The notes: a model not told the origin generated them from the sequence alone. 64,000 bases of DNA from Centroberyx gerrardi (GCF_048128805.1 NC_136016.1:9084001-9148000), one strand, 5' to 3'. Shown: positions 52,301 to 62,160, counted from the first letter of the stretch. Made by a program: numbers and translations.

Positions 52301-55300
52301 TTTGATGTCCAATGTTCCTGTCACCCTTTTGCTTGATAAAATCAGATTAGTGGGAATACACCCGAGGATGGTAAACTTTTCTGCCATTTCCAAATAGTTT
52401 GTGTGAGAGGATGACAACTAATTCTAATGAAAACAAATCAGTGGATGGAGGTAATGCAGATAATTTGGATGGTTCAACTTCAATCTGATATTTAGAGGAG
52501 GTGATGACACAAGACTTGGTAACTGTACTATGTTTCCTGATATTGAGAGAGTCATTTGTTACAATACTTGTTACAGGGAAGAGTAATACTATTATTGAAA
52601 CCACCCAACACTATTTATAAATGACACTCAGATTCCCTCATGCTTTCTCTCCTTGCTGTGGCTTCTTTTGCAGAGAACCCCGGCTCCACAGGTGGACCCG
52701 TCCTGGTAGGTATCTCACAACTCACAAGCTCTTTTTTTTTTTAAATCAATCCTCCACATCAACTACATGCCCGCTGATTGTAATCAACTGATAATAGACT
52801 GGCTTCTCGCAGCACAATGGCCGCAGCAGCAGCAGCGGCAACGCCCGGGGCGGAGTGATGATGCGCAAGAGACGCCCCAACTGGATCGACGCCCCCGACG
52901 ACAGCTTCTTCCTCGTCACCCGGGAGACCAGGTAAGCACGGCTGACCCCGCTCCGCCCTGTGATTGGCTGACTGTGTGTGGGAATGGAAAGCAATCGATG
53001 CTGAAAGCTGAATGACAGCGCACCGCAGCGATGGGAGCTGTGACCGAGCAAGCTTTGACAGCAGACTGCAGAGAGGAGAATACTGAGTTATCTTTGCCCT
53101 GTGGTTATTTAGGCAGCTGTAGGTCCCGTGGGTAGGCAGGTAGACATCAAACTGTTTCTTCATAGTATAGTGCAGGCTGACGAATGGGACTCCACAGGTC
53201 ACTATGGTGCTAAAGCACGCACGCACACGCAAGCCAACGCACACAAGCACTTTTATCAGATAATAAAGCACACAGGGAATAAACAAGTGCATGGGAACAT
53301 GGGACCACTGACCCACTGATCCATCTAGCGCCCTGTTTCATTCTGGGTCAGTGGAATATGTTTGCACTTCCTGTGAGTGACTGGCTGCTTGTCTCATTTC
53401 AGAAATGCAGCCCTTAGACATCTCCTGACGGTAAGCCCCCTTCCCCTTACACACATACATCTACACACACACACACACATACACACATATACACACATCC
53501 ACACGCAGACACAACGCAACATGTCACCTACACGCACAATTCTCTCAAAATTCACGCACAAGCAGAAAACAGAGATTGGCCGGCCTGGGAAAACCTGTGG
53601 AGTCTCATTCTCATCGTGCAGTCAGTTTGTAGCTTGCTTCTGCCATCTCATCTTGTCATGTGTTAGAATGCAAAGCCCCTCCTGCAGACACGCACACACA
53701 CACCCATTCCAATTTCTGAGCTCCTCCGAAAACAGCTCACCACAGAGCGTGATGCAGCAGCATCTCCAGCAGCATCTCCAGCAGTCCCGAAGTGGCAGAG
53801 AAGGAATCAGCGCAGGGATGCTCCTTTCAAATGGCTAGAAACAGGTGGTACCCCTCTTTTCCCTTGTAAACCAAGGATTTGCTTGAGATTGCAACAAAGG
53901 TACCAAATTTTGAAAATGCTGTGTTATGCTATGTTATAGCTGTGTTAATGTCTTAATAATCCCAAATTGACAGCAGGTTACTCACATTCATAATACGGTC
54001 CGTCGCTTATTACAAACACTAGCCATCATCACATACTTTGTTGTAGACATGGATAAAGGAATGATAGGGAAAGCTGGGGGGTGAGTCGCTTTTCAGACAC
54101 ACACACGCACACGCACGCATGCACACACACACACACATACACAATCTCTCTTTCTCTCTCTCTCTAACACACACACACGCACATGGACACACACTCTCTC
54201 TCTCACACACATGCGTGCGCACACACAGACGCAAGTGTGCACAGCCACATGTGAGGGAGAAAGATGTTCCTCCATTAACGCCGTGTCTAAATGAACCATG
54301 GCACTCGGCCCTCACAGCCGCCCTCGGACCGCCGGGCTAAAATTAGAGCAGTTAACTGGCGCAGATGGGCCAGAGAGGAGCCAGGCACCGCTGGGCCCTG
54401 AGTGGAAATATCATTACCACATTAGCCATGGCTGCACTCTTATGGATCACTCACTTACCACCAGGATCAACATGGGTGAGAGGGAGAGGGAGATAGAGAG
54501 AGAGAGATACAGTAGCACCGTTCTCACTGCCATACCCTTTCCATTATAGTGTTACGCTGCTATCTGCTTTCCCAGTAGAGAACGATAAGATGCTTTGTTC
54601 AAATAAAAGATGGAATAACATGTTAATGGATCTCCTCTGATAGGCAGGCACCAATGACAGACGATGGGAATGTTCCATTCTCTCTCTCTCCCTGTCTCTC
54701 TCTCTCTCTTTCTCTCCCCCAGTGTGATGCAGAAAACAATATCTGACAGAGCAGAGAGGAGTGGGTTACTAGCGGTATTCGGGGGGGTGAGGGGGGGCAG
54801 GGAAGAGGGAACAGAGGAGGGGGGGGGATTAACCAGAAAGTGGAGATATAAGATTCTCAGAAGATGAAGTTCAAGAGTTGAACAAAGCAGTCGGAAAAAA
54901 AGAGAGAAAATCAGTCATAGCAAAGACAATGAGACAGAAAGAGACAGAAAGAGAGACAGGGAAGAGAGAGAGAGATGTAAATGAGACTGCTTGATATGTT
55001 TTGGCGTGGATCTACATGTTTTTCTTCCTCCCGACAGTCAGCTGAACAGACAGTCGACAGCAGAGCTTTAGATAGTGTGCGACCAGAGTTACATCTGTGC
55101 TGTTCTGCTGCGTTTTATCTGTTCTGCTCCATCATTAACTCTAAGTGAGAATAAATGTCTTGCTCGTGGACAATCATTCTTAGGGTACATTGTGTTCGAG
55201 AACAACGTGTGTGTGTGTGTGTGTGCGTGTGTGTGCGCAGCCCTTGAATGTAAAATTTATGAGTGTTGCATACACTTACACGTACGGGCACGCACGCACA

Positions 55301-57442
55301 CACACACACACACACACACACATGTACAGAGTCTATATGAGCCTGTTCTAACACTATTACAGCAGGGAACTGATGTGTTTTTTTGTGCCGGCAAAAGAAA
55401 AACAACCCTGGTGCTGGTGAAGGAGGGATATAGAGAGAGGGGAAAGGAAAGAATATAATCAGGTTTTTGCTGTATATTAAGCCTGAAAGTGTTTTTTCTG
55501 ACCACCTAAAGGAAAATATGGATAACCACTGATACATTTTGGTTATTTATCTCGCATTTGTCTCCAAATGAATTCCATTAGTGCCTTGTCCAACACTTGT
55601 GAGTGTGTCCCACTGGACTTAGGTTTATTACTAGTGGTTGCTGTGGGCTGTGAGAGAGCGTCCCTGTTACAGCATAAAGCCCACCGCAGTCAGGATGTTA
55701 CCACATACGTCCCTTTAAAAGCTGTAAAATACCTTTAGAGCTGCTACTTTCTCTTGCCTGACACCATTGATATATATTAGTAATTCTCTGATACTGTCTG
55801 ATACTAAGTGTTGCACTCCACTTCCCTGTAACACCGTGAAATTAGAAAAAGTGGTTATCGCTAATGACTTATTCAGGGGCCTGGAACCAGACAAATTGTT
55901 GCCTTCAGTCGTTGTAATCTTCTGCTTGCACCAAAGAATTTGGACCAACTTTAAATTCAAAATCTGCTCTCCATATGTGTTTCTTCATCTTATGTGTCAG
56001 ACAGTGCCAGTGAGGGTTACCAACACTTTGACCTGACAGAGCTAGTCTTTGTCTGAATACAGGCCAGTATGTCTGACAAAAACAGTTTTTTGCCTACACT
56101 ACAAAGGCAAGTGTTAATCCATAATGACAACATTTTTACACCCACATTCAAGTGATTATGTGGGAAATTCAGCCTAACTTTACCCAAGCCCAGCAAGTCC
56201 AGGTGGGCTCATTGAGTTTAAGCATCACTGTCAAACTCCAGCCAAACAATTGATATACTTAGGAAATAAATGCAGCCTCTGCTGTTTGTTCCTTTTGGCA
56301 TCCATTCTACTGCGGGCTGTGGCTGGGAAGTGAAGAGCCTGTAGGTGGCTCCACCAGTCAGAAGTAATGTACACTAGCATCAAGCCAGGAGTCGGCTGAA
56401 CCTTCCCTAAAACACTTTAACACTACCAACAAACAGCTTTTGGCAATTTGGCAATGCACCTTGCATTTCTGGGCCCATTTTGTTGTTTGGTGGTGTATTT
56501 TCCTTATTCCTGTGGGTAACTGGCCAAACATAGACTTTTCAAATTTTTCAACTATCTAAAACATCAACGGTAAATGTCAGGTGTCAGTCCCTCAGAATCC
56601 CTCAGAAGGCTTCTGTCTAGACTTGTTTTGCACTGATGTTCAACAATCATGCAGTGAGAAATCCATCGTAGAAGAGGCAGAGAGACCAATTTCTCCACTG
56701 ACAGCAGCCTCAATAGACCAGAATGAAATGCAGCCACAATATTGAATATTGAGTAAAGGACGTGACTCTTGTTTTCTCTTAAGTTGAAAAACTCTCTCTA
56801 TTGCTCTTACTATACTAACAATATTGCTGTCGCTCTCTCCACATAAACATATATCCTCATACACATACAGTATAACCTACAGCTGAATGCCACAAGTTCA
56901 TGTCTGTTCTCTGGGAGTTGTGGAAAGTTATTCTGGGAAATGTAGGAATCCGCTAACACAAGGTTGAGGGCAAGTGGTAAGAAAATTACAACACTTCATC
57001 ATAAAATAACTCCTGGAAGGCCCTGAACATCACAAAGTGGTGATACTGTGTGTCACAGTGTAAGAGTATCCGAGGGCGGGTTTTTCCTTTAACTCCCTAA
57101 TTTGCGCTTTTACTGGTATTGGATTTGCATTAGTGTGTGTTGGGTGTGGCCGCGACTGCAACATTCCCCCGCTCTGTTGAGACACCCCTCCCCCCTCGCC
57201 CCCTCCTGGGCAAACTGACCCCTCCACCCCTCTTCCCTCACTAAACGTCCTGTCTTGTCTCCCCACCCAGGAGGGCCAGACGGCTGCTGTCCAGGTCCCA
57301 GCTGAGGCGCGCCTGCCGGCAGCCCTGTGAGCAGATCACCCTGCGCAGGGCCTCCCAGGTCCCGCCGCAGGGGCTGGTCCTGGCCCCCCCGCACCCCCAC
57401 CCCAGCCTGAGGATGCGAGGCCCCATCGTCATCCACGACTGA
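37069..57442 (+). CDS. mta3: MTA3, metastasis-associated protein 3 (NuRD subunit)
   Basis: A nuclear corepressor scaffold that recruits HDAC1/2 and RBBP4/7 into the NuRD complex. Coding exons: 37069-37096, 39262-39329, 41387-41480, 42944-43070, 43244-43307, 43659-43776, 44278-44380, 44913-45012, 45117-45305, 46381-46455, 47244-47302, 47486-47604, 48109-48266, 49293-49515, 51614-51706, 51923-52084, 52674-52705, 52813-52931 and 57271-57442. All phases join, giving 700 aa. Order: BAH (about 1-147), ELM2 (about 148-258), SANT (about 266-318, [20 protein letters not shown]), GATA-type finger C377-x2-C380-x17-C398-x2-C401, a first RBBP4/7-binding motif RRAARRPF (490-497), LGKRSYHHH, and [12 protein letters not shown]. 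The C-terminus PIVIHD recalls PIVIED of MTA1. N-terminal [20 protein letters not shown] is near-identical to human MTA3. The second RBBP4/7 motif (LRRACRQPC, 655-663) is degenerate. Exon 15 is weakly conserved, and was accepted because it alone restores phase and matches the RKPL...YLE segment. Alternative ends are listed separately. Confidence 0.95.
37097..39261 (+). other. mta3 intron 1
   Basis: A 2.2-kb intron. It includes copy B of the unidentified dispersed repeat on the reverse strand (about 38330-38640) and otherwise unremarkable sequence. A (GT)n run precedes the exon 2 acceptor. Confidence 0.7.
38330..38640 (-). repeat. unidentified dispersed repeat, copy B
   Basis: The reverse strand contains TTGCCAAGATGTGACATTTA, a GTGCAGAGCATGGAAG stretch and TCAACAACGGATGGTAAAGA with TTATTATGTTATTG, matching copies A (27.7 kb) and C (59.8 kb). 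Upstream on that strand an open frame of 61 codons (38440-38625) covers the GCTGTCGAA block. It includes [16 protein letters not shown], which I do not recognise. Confidence 0.6.
39330..41386 (+). other. mta3 intron 2
   Basis: A 2-kb intron containing a (GT)n run at 39340-39377, about 800 bp of what looks like an old AT-rich interspersed repeat (39400-40235), the tRNA-like stretch at 40239-40297 and a TCC/TTC-rich pyrimidine tract at 40432-40502. Confidence 0.6.
40239..40297 (+). repeat. tRNA-like sequence, probable SINE head
   Basis: TAGCTCAACATGATCA resembles a pol III A box and GTGAGTTCGAGACCC a B box, about 30 bp apart. No cloverleaf with a paired acceptor stem can be drawn. It is best read as the decayed head of a tRNA-derived SINE rather than a tRNA gene. 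Confidence 0.45.
41481..42943 (+). other. mta3 intron 3
   Basis: A 1.46-kb intron. At about 41640-41830 is a likely old DNA-transposon remnant ending in CTAATCGTTGCACCCTAG, like the end of a common fish non-autonomous element. No gene. Confidence 0.5.
44506..44568 (+). pseudogene. decayed duplicate of the mta3 exon 7 end and donor
   Basis: 63 bases align without a gap to 44340-44402, which spans the last 41 bases of mta3 exon 7 and the first 22 of intron 7 (constant offset 166 bp). About 10 mismatches. In frame the copy still reads [13 protein letters not shown] against [13 protein letters not shown]. The donor GTATGG has become TTATGA, so the copy cannot act as a donor there. Confidence 0.85.
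45306..46380 (+). other. mta3 intron 9
   Basis: A 1.07-kb intron with the palindromic element above and a long CT/CG pyrimidine tract (46293-46372) that runs into the exon 10 acceptor. The tract serves as its polypyrimidine tract. Confidence 0.7.
45437..45634. mobile_element. MITE-like palindromic element in mta3 intron 9
   Basis: The left arm begins CAGGAATAGGCAA and the right arm, reversed, CAGGGACAGGCAA. The arms (about 85 bp each) share GTATGCAGGTT and CAGTGAAATCACC-type blocks, with a 28-bp centre. No coding capacity. No clear target-site duplication was seen. Confidence 0.65.
46456..47243 (+). other. mta3 intron 10
   Basis: A 788-bp intron. Its only notable content is the SINE/LINE tail at 46790-46855. 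Confidence 0.6.
46790..46855 (+). repeat. SINE/LINE 3' tail module
   Basis: CACTCTGGATAAGAGTGTCA, then GTGAAATACAGTATG and AAATGTAAATGTAAG. It is the same tail module as at 1256-1312 and better preserved. Confidence 0.65.
48267..49292 (+). other. mta3 intron 13
   Basis: A 1.03-kb AT-rich intron ending in a C-rich pyrimidine tract before exon 14. No repeat family or gene was recognised. Confidence 0.6.
49516..49541 (+). CDS. mta3: alternative 3' end of mta3 exon 14 (short isoform tail)
   Basis: If the exon 14 donor (GTAAGA) is not used, the frame continues as ...[11 protein letters not shown]-stop, ending at 49541. This gives a 516-aa protein that keeps BAH, ELM2, SANT, the GATA finger and the first RBBP4/7 motif but lacks the C-terminal ~190 residues. 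An AATAAA follows 260 nt later. A short human MTA3 isoform of about 515 aa is known; I recall its tail also starting with CK, because the donor itself encodes those residues. Confidence 0.5.
49801..49806 (+). terminator. AATAAA for the mta3 short isoform
   Basis: AATAAA follows a C/T-rich stretch. Downstream within 60 nt lie GTATGAGTTTTGATC and a T/G-rich run (TTTGTGTTTTTGTTG), a good downstream element. Confidence 0.55.
52932..57270 (+). other. mta3 last intron
   Basis: A 4.3-kb intron, the longest of the gene. It contains (AC)n and (TC)n runs at about 53440-53505, 54095-54220, 55208-55235 and 55290-55323, purine-rich GAGA stretches at 54480-54510 and 54895-54975, and a G-rich tract at 54780-54830. 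No second gene was recognised. Confidence 0.6.
53403..53430 (+). other. possible 28-nt alternative exon of mta3
   Basis: A 28-bp segment has an acceptor (TTTCAG) and a good donor (GTAAGC). In frame after exon 18 it reads [10 protein letters not shown], oddly similar to the RKIRKLLS that follows ETR in MTA1. Joining it to the last exon shifts the frame and ends early with a short unrelated tail. Skipping it gives the conserved RRARRLLSR. It may be an alternative micro-exon or a chance match. Confidence 0.3.
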
Positions 57443-57992
57443 TCGACCGTGGACCGCCCCGCCTCCACGCCCACCCACATACGCACTCACGAGCAAACTC
57501 TCACACATACACACTCACACACACAAACACGCACACACAAGGGTGCCCCCCCCTTTCCCCTCCTTCCTATCCTCTCGTTCAACCCTCGGACCCTCCTTGC
57601 TTTTAGTCCTGAAAATACGGTTATAATCCTTGCCCAACACTTACCCAGCTGTCTTACTGTTTGGCATGAGAAGGATGTGGTGAGCTGTGATGCACTAGAG
57701 AAACATACACCTGACTGCAAGCGGTGCCTGTCTGTACAGCGTCCAATCCCCTGGGACTGCATCTGTACGTCTGCGTGTGTGTGTGCGTGTGCGAGTGTGT
57801 GACAGAGAGACAGCGTGTGTTTGTGTGTGCACGTGCATGTGTGTGATTGTGTAAAACACGTGAGAGAAAGAGGGGATGTTTATGTGTGCTCCTCTTACTT
57901 TTTATGGATGGACATACTGATGGAACTTCGTGTGACCTTTGTGTTGATGGTGAACTGTTGTGAAGTTTTATCAGTTTGTATAAAGTTTTTTT

Positions 57993-58061
57993 GGGGGGGC
58001 GGGGGGGCGGGAGCGGGTGGGGAGGTGGTGAGGTGGTGGGGTGGGTGGGTGGGTGGAGGGG
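57993..58061 (+). repeat. G-quadruplex-type tract in the mta3 3'UTR
   Basis: A T-run passes into seven G, C, seven G, then repeated GGG/GGGG runs spaced by one to four bases over about 69 bp, including GGGTGGGTGGGTGG. The G-rich strand is the mta3 sense strand, so it would be present in the mRNA. Confidence 0.75.
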
Positions 58062-58988
58062 TACTAGGGTTCGAACATGGGGGGAGAGGCAAGTGTCCAT
58101 CGCTGACATAAAAGAAAATGCACTAGGAAGATTGACTCGACAGCCTTTTAAGAAATGGCCGCGTCAGCTGTGTATCCGTGTGTCACCTCGGCCCCGCGCT
58201 CATCCTGAATTCTGAATCGATGAGCTGGAGCCGGCGGCGAGGAATGATGACGACCCCAAAACGTTACTTGGCAAACCCGTAGTCTTTCAACAACTCGACC
58301 CGAAAAGCTGTCAATCATTCACGGTGAATCTGCAGGTCTGCAAATAGAACAAGGCAAAGATAGAGAGAGCCGGCTAGCCTAACGTATGACTTTCCATCAC
58401 ACAACATAGCGATATGCCACACTATGTCTGCCTCCCTCACGAACCACTGTATAATATGCTGTATATCTCATTACAACACTGTACATTCTACTCATCCTAT
58501 TTCTATGGCCTACCTACCTAGCCCTGCCATGGGCACTAAAGCACTTCCTCTCCAGCAGAAAAGGGCATGGATCTGTCATGTTGTCCTTAAGGCTGTGATA
58601 TGGGGGCAATATTTTGAGGCAAAGAAGATGGGCAATGTTGCCAACAACTATTTGCTATTTGCAAAGTATTTGCTAACAACAAACTTTTTTTTCATCAAAT
58701 TTCTGTTCTTTTCAGCCTACTATCTAATCTTAATCAAGTTTGTCCCATGTGCAAATCCCTCTCCCTGCTGCTTGGCAATATTGCCAATGGGCATTGCCTC
58801 AAAAAGTTGCCAGTTAGTCCTGGCCTTCAGGTCGTTTATTCTGAGTTTTAAACTGGCATCGCCGCCGCATGTCTTTGAGGTTAGAACCTCCGCTGACCAC
58901 TGGGTCAAATGATTTCTCCTCTTTCATTCAGAATGTTTATGTTGGTGTTTCCTGTATGTCATGTGTTGAATTATGAATATGCTGAATA

Positions 58989-58994
58989 ATTAAA
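58989..58994 (+). terminator. candidate mta3 polyadenylation signal (ATTAAA)
   Basis: ATTAAA in GAATAATTAAAACGAC, followed after about 25 nt by GGTCTCCGATCTTGTTTAATT. It is a common variant signal. Weak on its own. Confidence 0.35.
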
Positions 58995-59075
58995 ACGACA
59001 CAATGCCAGATTATGGTCTCCGATCTTGTTTAATTATTTAGTAGTCTCTAATCTGCCAGCGCTCCATCCTACTCT

Positions 59076-59082
<7 letters not shown>

Positions 59083-59140
<58 letters not shown>

Positions 59141-59141
59141 C
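59083..59141. repeat. (CT)n microsatellite
   Basis: About 29 CT units with one CCC interruption. Confidence 0.95.
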
Positions 59142-59694
59142 CAGGCTTTGTGTTGCTCTTGAGGGGGAGTGTGATAGATGGGGCCTGATTGGTACAGATG
59201 GTGGCCTGTGTGAGAATGTTGTAAAATATCCCCGCAAAAATATGACAATATGACATAGTGCCGAAGAATGAGGAAAGCTCTCGGAACACAAATCACATTC
59301 TGAAGGTTTACAGCCTGCCTCAGGTGATACATTACTGTGTATGTGTCTGTGTGTGTGTGTATGTGTGTGTGTGTCTGAGAGAGAGAGAGAGAGTGTGAGT
59401 GTGTATGCAAACAGCCCCCGTTAATCTGTTCAAAATAGTTTCCATTTGTTGCTTACTATCTCATCACAGCATGCAACTTAAGGTTGTGATGAGATAGCTG
59501 CTGGGTTTTAGTTTCCATTAAGGTTGGATGGCTGACCAAAAAAAAAACAGTCCATTAGTACAAATTACATTATTTAAACTGAACTCCACATGCTTCCATT
59601 GACTTGTCTTTGAGCTGTAGGAAAGTGGGAGTCCAGAGGATTAAAATCTCTTGGGGCGACACGTTTAACTCAAAAATAGAGATCTTCTCTATGT

Positions 59695-60330
59695 ATTGAC
59701 TGATACAGGCAGAGCAATAGCAAGTGTTGCTGCCCTCATGTGCTGTCGGAAACATCATAATGACCAGATGAGCTCACAGGAAGGACTCAGCAAAGTGGTG
59801 AGTAAGACTGGAATTGTTATGATACCCCAGTTACCAACATGTGACGTTTCAGTGGCAGAGACCATTGAGGCCATGTCAATAGCTGATGGTAAAAATGATG
59901 CTTTATGTTATTATATGTTAATGTTTGGTATTTTACAGTATGTAATTAATTAGTGCTGTTGTATGTTGCTATTTTCACTCTTTGTTAAACTTTAAGTTGT
60001 TGTGCATTTTTGTTTTTCAAGCTATACTCTGAATGATTTTTATGTAAAGATGCACTCGTCTTATCAGCCTAAGCCATTAAGTGGAGCTGCAGCAGAGGAA
60101 ATCGATACCGTAGATTCCTCTTATTTGCTCATATTAAATTGTGGTGATGCGTATGGTCACTGGTGGGAAATATCCTCCACATACAGGAAGTGGAAACTTA
60201 ACAGCAAATACAAAACTATTTATAACAGCGAGCGATTGCTCCATCCAGGGAAAGCTGCACTCACTAATGATGATTTAGCCTGCTGCCAAAAGATTTTCCT
60301 CACCACCTCTACTCCCACCAGCCACTAAGA
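59695..60330 (+). repeat. unidentified dispersed repeat, copy C, with open frames
   Basis: Matches copies A and B through GTGCTGTCGGAAACATCATA, CCAACATGTGACGTTTCAGT and GTCAATAGCTGATGGTAAAA. Copy C keeps two open + strand frames: 59696-59953 (85 codons, containing MCCRKHHNDQMSSQEGLSKV) and 60002-60328 (108 codons, containing NCGDAYGHWWEISS and ending TSTPTSH). The first passes through CTGATGGTAAAAATG, which resembles a splice donor, and the second is preceded by TTTTTCAAG, which resembles an acceptor. I do not recognise either protein. It could be a transposon protein or an old retrocopied gene; no function is assigned. Confidence 0.5.
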
Positions 60331-60519
60331 AGAAGTGATCTAGGTTCAGGAGGGTGTGCACTGATGTTACATTACATGACCTCCGGATATTGAAGTCTCA
60401 CAATTCGAACAGTTACCAAGGTGCTGCCACTTGGTGCCACTAACGTGCAACTTCAGCAAATTAATTATACATCAGTTACATGCTTGGTGCTCCTCTTCAG
60501 TCTGCCAGTGCAGTACAAT

Positions 60520-60975
60520 GCAGTGTGTGGAGCTTCAGGCCTTTGCCATCACGGCTCCTAGACTTTGGCATGACCTGCCTGACCCAAATGTGTATCATCT
60601 TTTGAATCACTTCTTAAAATTAACTTTTTTTTAGACTTGCTTTCATGTAATGACCCTTTTATGATTGTTTTTGACCTCCATTTTATGGCTCTTGCCTTGA
60701 TTTTATCATCATTTGTTTTTATTGCTTTTGCTTTTGCTGCTGAAAAGTGCTTTTAATTGATATTTCTGATCAAGCACTTTTCTGCATCTTTTGCATCTTT
60801 TTTAAATTTTATTTTTACCTTTTTATCTTCTTATGTAATTTTTCTTTATGCATTCAAATGCAATGTAATGTCTGTGTATTTTAATGGATGTATTTTATCT
60901 GCCTATGTCAATGTAAAGCACCTTGAATTGCTGATATGTATGAAACGTGCTATACAAATAAAGCTGCCTTGCCTT
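60520..60975 (+). repeat. L2-type LINE 3' end
   Basis: Starts with VELQAFAITAPRLWHDLPDP (the family's APxLWNxLP region), then LLNHFLKLTFF and a stop. It continues through a T-rich 3'UTR and ends TGTAAAGCACCTTGAATTGC, a CGTGCTATACAAATAAAGC stretch and (CTTGC)n repeats. A 5'-truncated dead copy. Confidence 0.75.
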
Positions 60976-61359
60976 GCCTATATAAATATAGATTTTTATT
61001 ATTAATAATAATAATTTCCAAAATAAATAAACAGCCACTAATTAACTATTTTTATTGGGTCCCTTTTTGCTGTTATTACCGAGCAAACAAACATTGGTAC
61101 GCACAAGTCATATTAACAACTTTTAAACTTGGAAATTGGAGCTTCTGAGCAGTACCTGAACGCAGCACGTGAGTGAGCTCTGTTAAACCGTTGTCTGCTG
61201 GACTGTGTGACCACCGGCGTGCCGTTTGTTTTACTTCCATAGACCATTACTTCTACGATTATGTTGACGGATAGTAGAAAATACTCTAAAATCAAAACAC
61301 AGGTTCCCAACAGATACTGATGACCAACTTAAAGCGTTTTCCTGTCCAAATGCACCGAA

Positions 61360-61453
61360 GCTCCAGTGGCGCAATCGGTTAGCGCGCGGTACTTATATGA
61401 CAGTAGCCAGCAAAGCAATGCCGAGGTTGTGAGTTCGAGCCTCACCTGGAGCA
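61360..61453 (+). tRNA. tRNA-Ile (anticodon UAU) with a 20-nt intron
   Basis: A complete cloverleaf. The acceptor stem GCTCCAG pairs with CTGGAGC and is followed by discriminator A. The D arm lies in GCGCAATCGGTTAGCGC. The anticodon arm is GGTACTTATA plus ATGCC, anticodon TAT. The T arm is GTGAG-GTTCGAGC-CTCAC-type with the B box GTTCGAGCC. The 20-nt intron (61398-61417) sits after the base 3' of the anticodon, the canonical position. The mature form is 74 nt. The exon sequence looks identical to vertebrate tRNA-Ile-UAU genes, which also carry an intron there. A TTTTT pol III terminator follows at 61457-61461. It decodes AUA codons in the cytosol. Confidence 0.96.
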
Positions 61454-61461
61454 GAGTTTTT

Positions 61462-62082
61462 AGACGACTATCACCTTGATAAGGTAAGCGCTTCATTGGC
61501 TGGTGACGACTTCCTGTACTGCGATTCAAGGGCAGTACAGCTCAGCAGTAACCCTGTCACCCTCTTCCCAGAAGCTGTGGTGGACTGTGTTAGCTGATGT
61601 TTACGGTACTGACATGAACCGGAGAAGTGTCTTGTACGCGGTTGGTCCTTACTTCCGCTGGTTAGTTCGAGCCACGTTCGAAGCCGTCGTGAAATACCCC
61701 ATAAACGCACACCTGTAACCGTGTAACCTATAATTTACATAGTAATGCGCTGACCGGAGGACACCACTCGCGTCACAACCACTTTTTAGGCACTGTTCAA
61801 GAACTATATTGGGTGGCGGAAGGTTAAAGTTTAATTGTGATCATTATTTACCAGTTATCAATTAAAAAACTACTAAAAAACGATTTATTGAACATGTGTG
61901 GCCTATCAAATCATCTTAACTGTTCTAAAATCACCATAAACTATGGTATATTATAGTTTATTACTTAGATATACTGTGCAATATGAAAAACAAACACAAT
62001 ATGCAAGACAATCTGTTTTTTGCCCTGTTGAGACTGGTACAGTACCTCAGTCTGTGCCTCCCTCCTGTCAGGTATGTTGTTC
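61462..62082. other. no gene recognised
   Basis: A moderately GC-rich stretch after the tRNA gene has open frames on both strands (about 61471-61718), none with recognisable domains. The remainder is AT-rich. Confidence 0.5.
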
Positions 62083-62100
62083 GACAGCACCCCCTGCGGG
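62083..62100 (-). promoter_or_regulatory. CTCF-like motif, reverse orientation
   Basis: The reverse strand reads CCCGCAGGGGGTGCTGTC, close to the CTCF core CCnnnAGGGGGCGCT (most core positions agree). Together with the forward site 43 bp downstream it makes a divergent pair. Motif only. Confidence 0.45.
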
Positions 62101-62142
62101 TCGACAAGTGGAACTACTAGCCTGATGTGAAAACAGCTCTTC

Positions 62143-62160
62143 ACCACTAGAGGGCGGTGC
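62143..62160 (+). promoter_or_regulatory. CTCF-like motif, forward orientation
   Basis: The + strand reads ACCACTAGAGGGCGGTGC, which fits CCASYAGRGGGCGCT at all but one core position. It is one of the strongest CTCF-type matches that can be expected by eye. Confidence 0.55.

Larger units (their letters stand above)
57443..58994 (+). other. mta3 3'UTR (probable)
   Basis: Non-coding sequence after the mta3 stop. It begins with a CA-rich stretch, includes the G-rich tract at 57993-58061, and could end at the ATTAAA at 58989-58994. No nearer AATAAA was seen on this strand, so the 3'UTR would be about 1.55 kb. Confidence 0.45.

Noticed and set aside
53701-53838. Frame with [17 protein letters not shown] in the last mta3 intron
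   Set aside because: It is short and next to a CA repeat, with no splice sites fitting mta3 phase and no similarity to MTA C-termini.
61471-61718. Overlapping open frames on both strands after the tRNA gene
   Set aside because: Neither shows a domain or compositional support, and both are under 80 codons.
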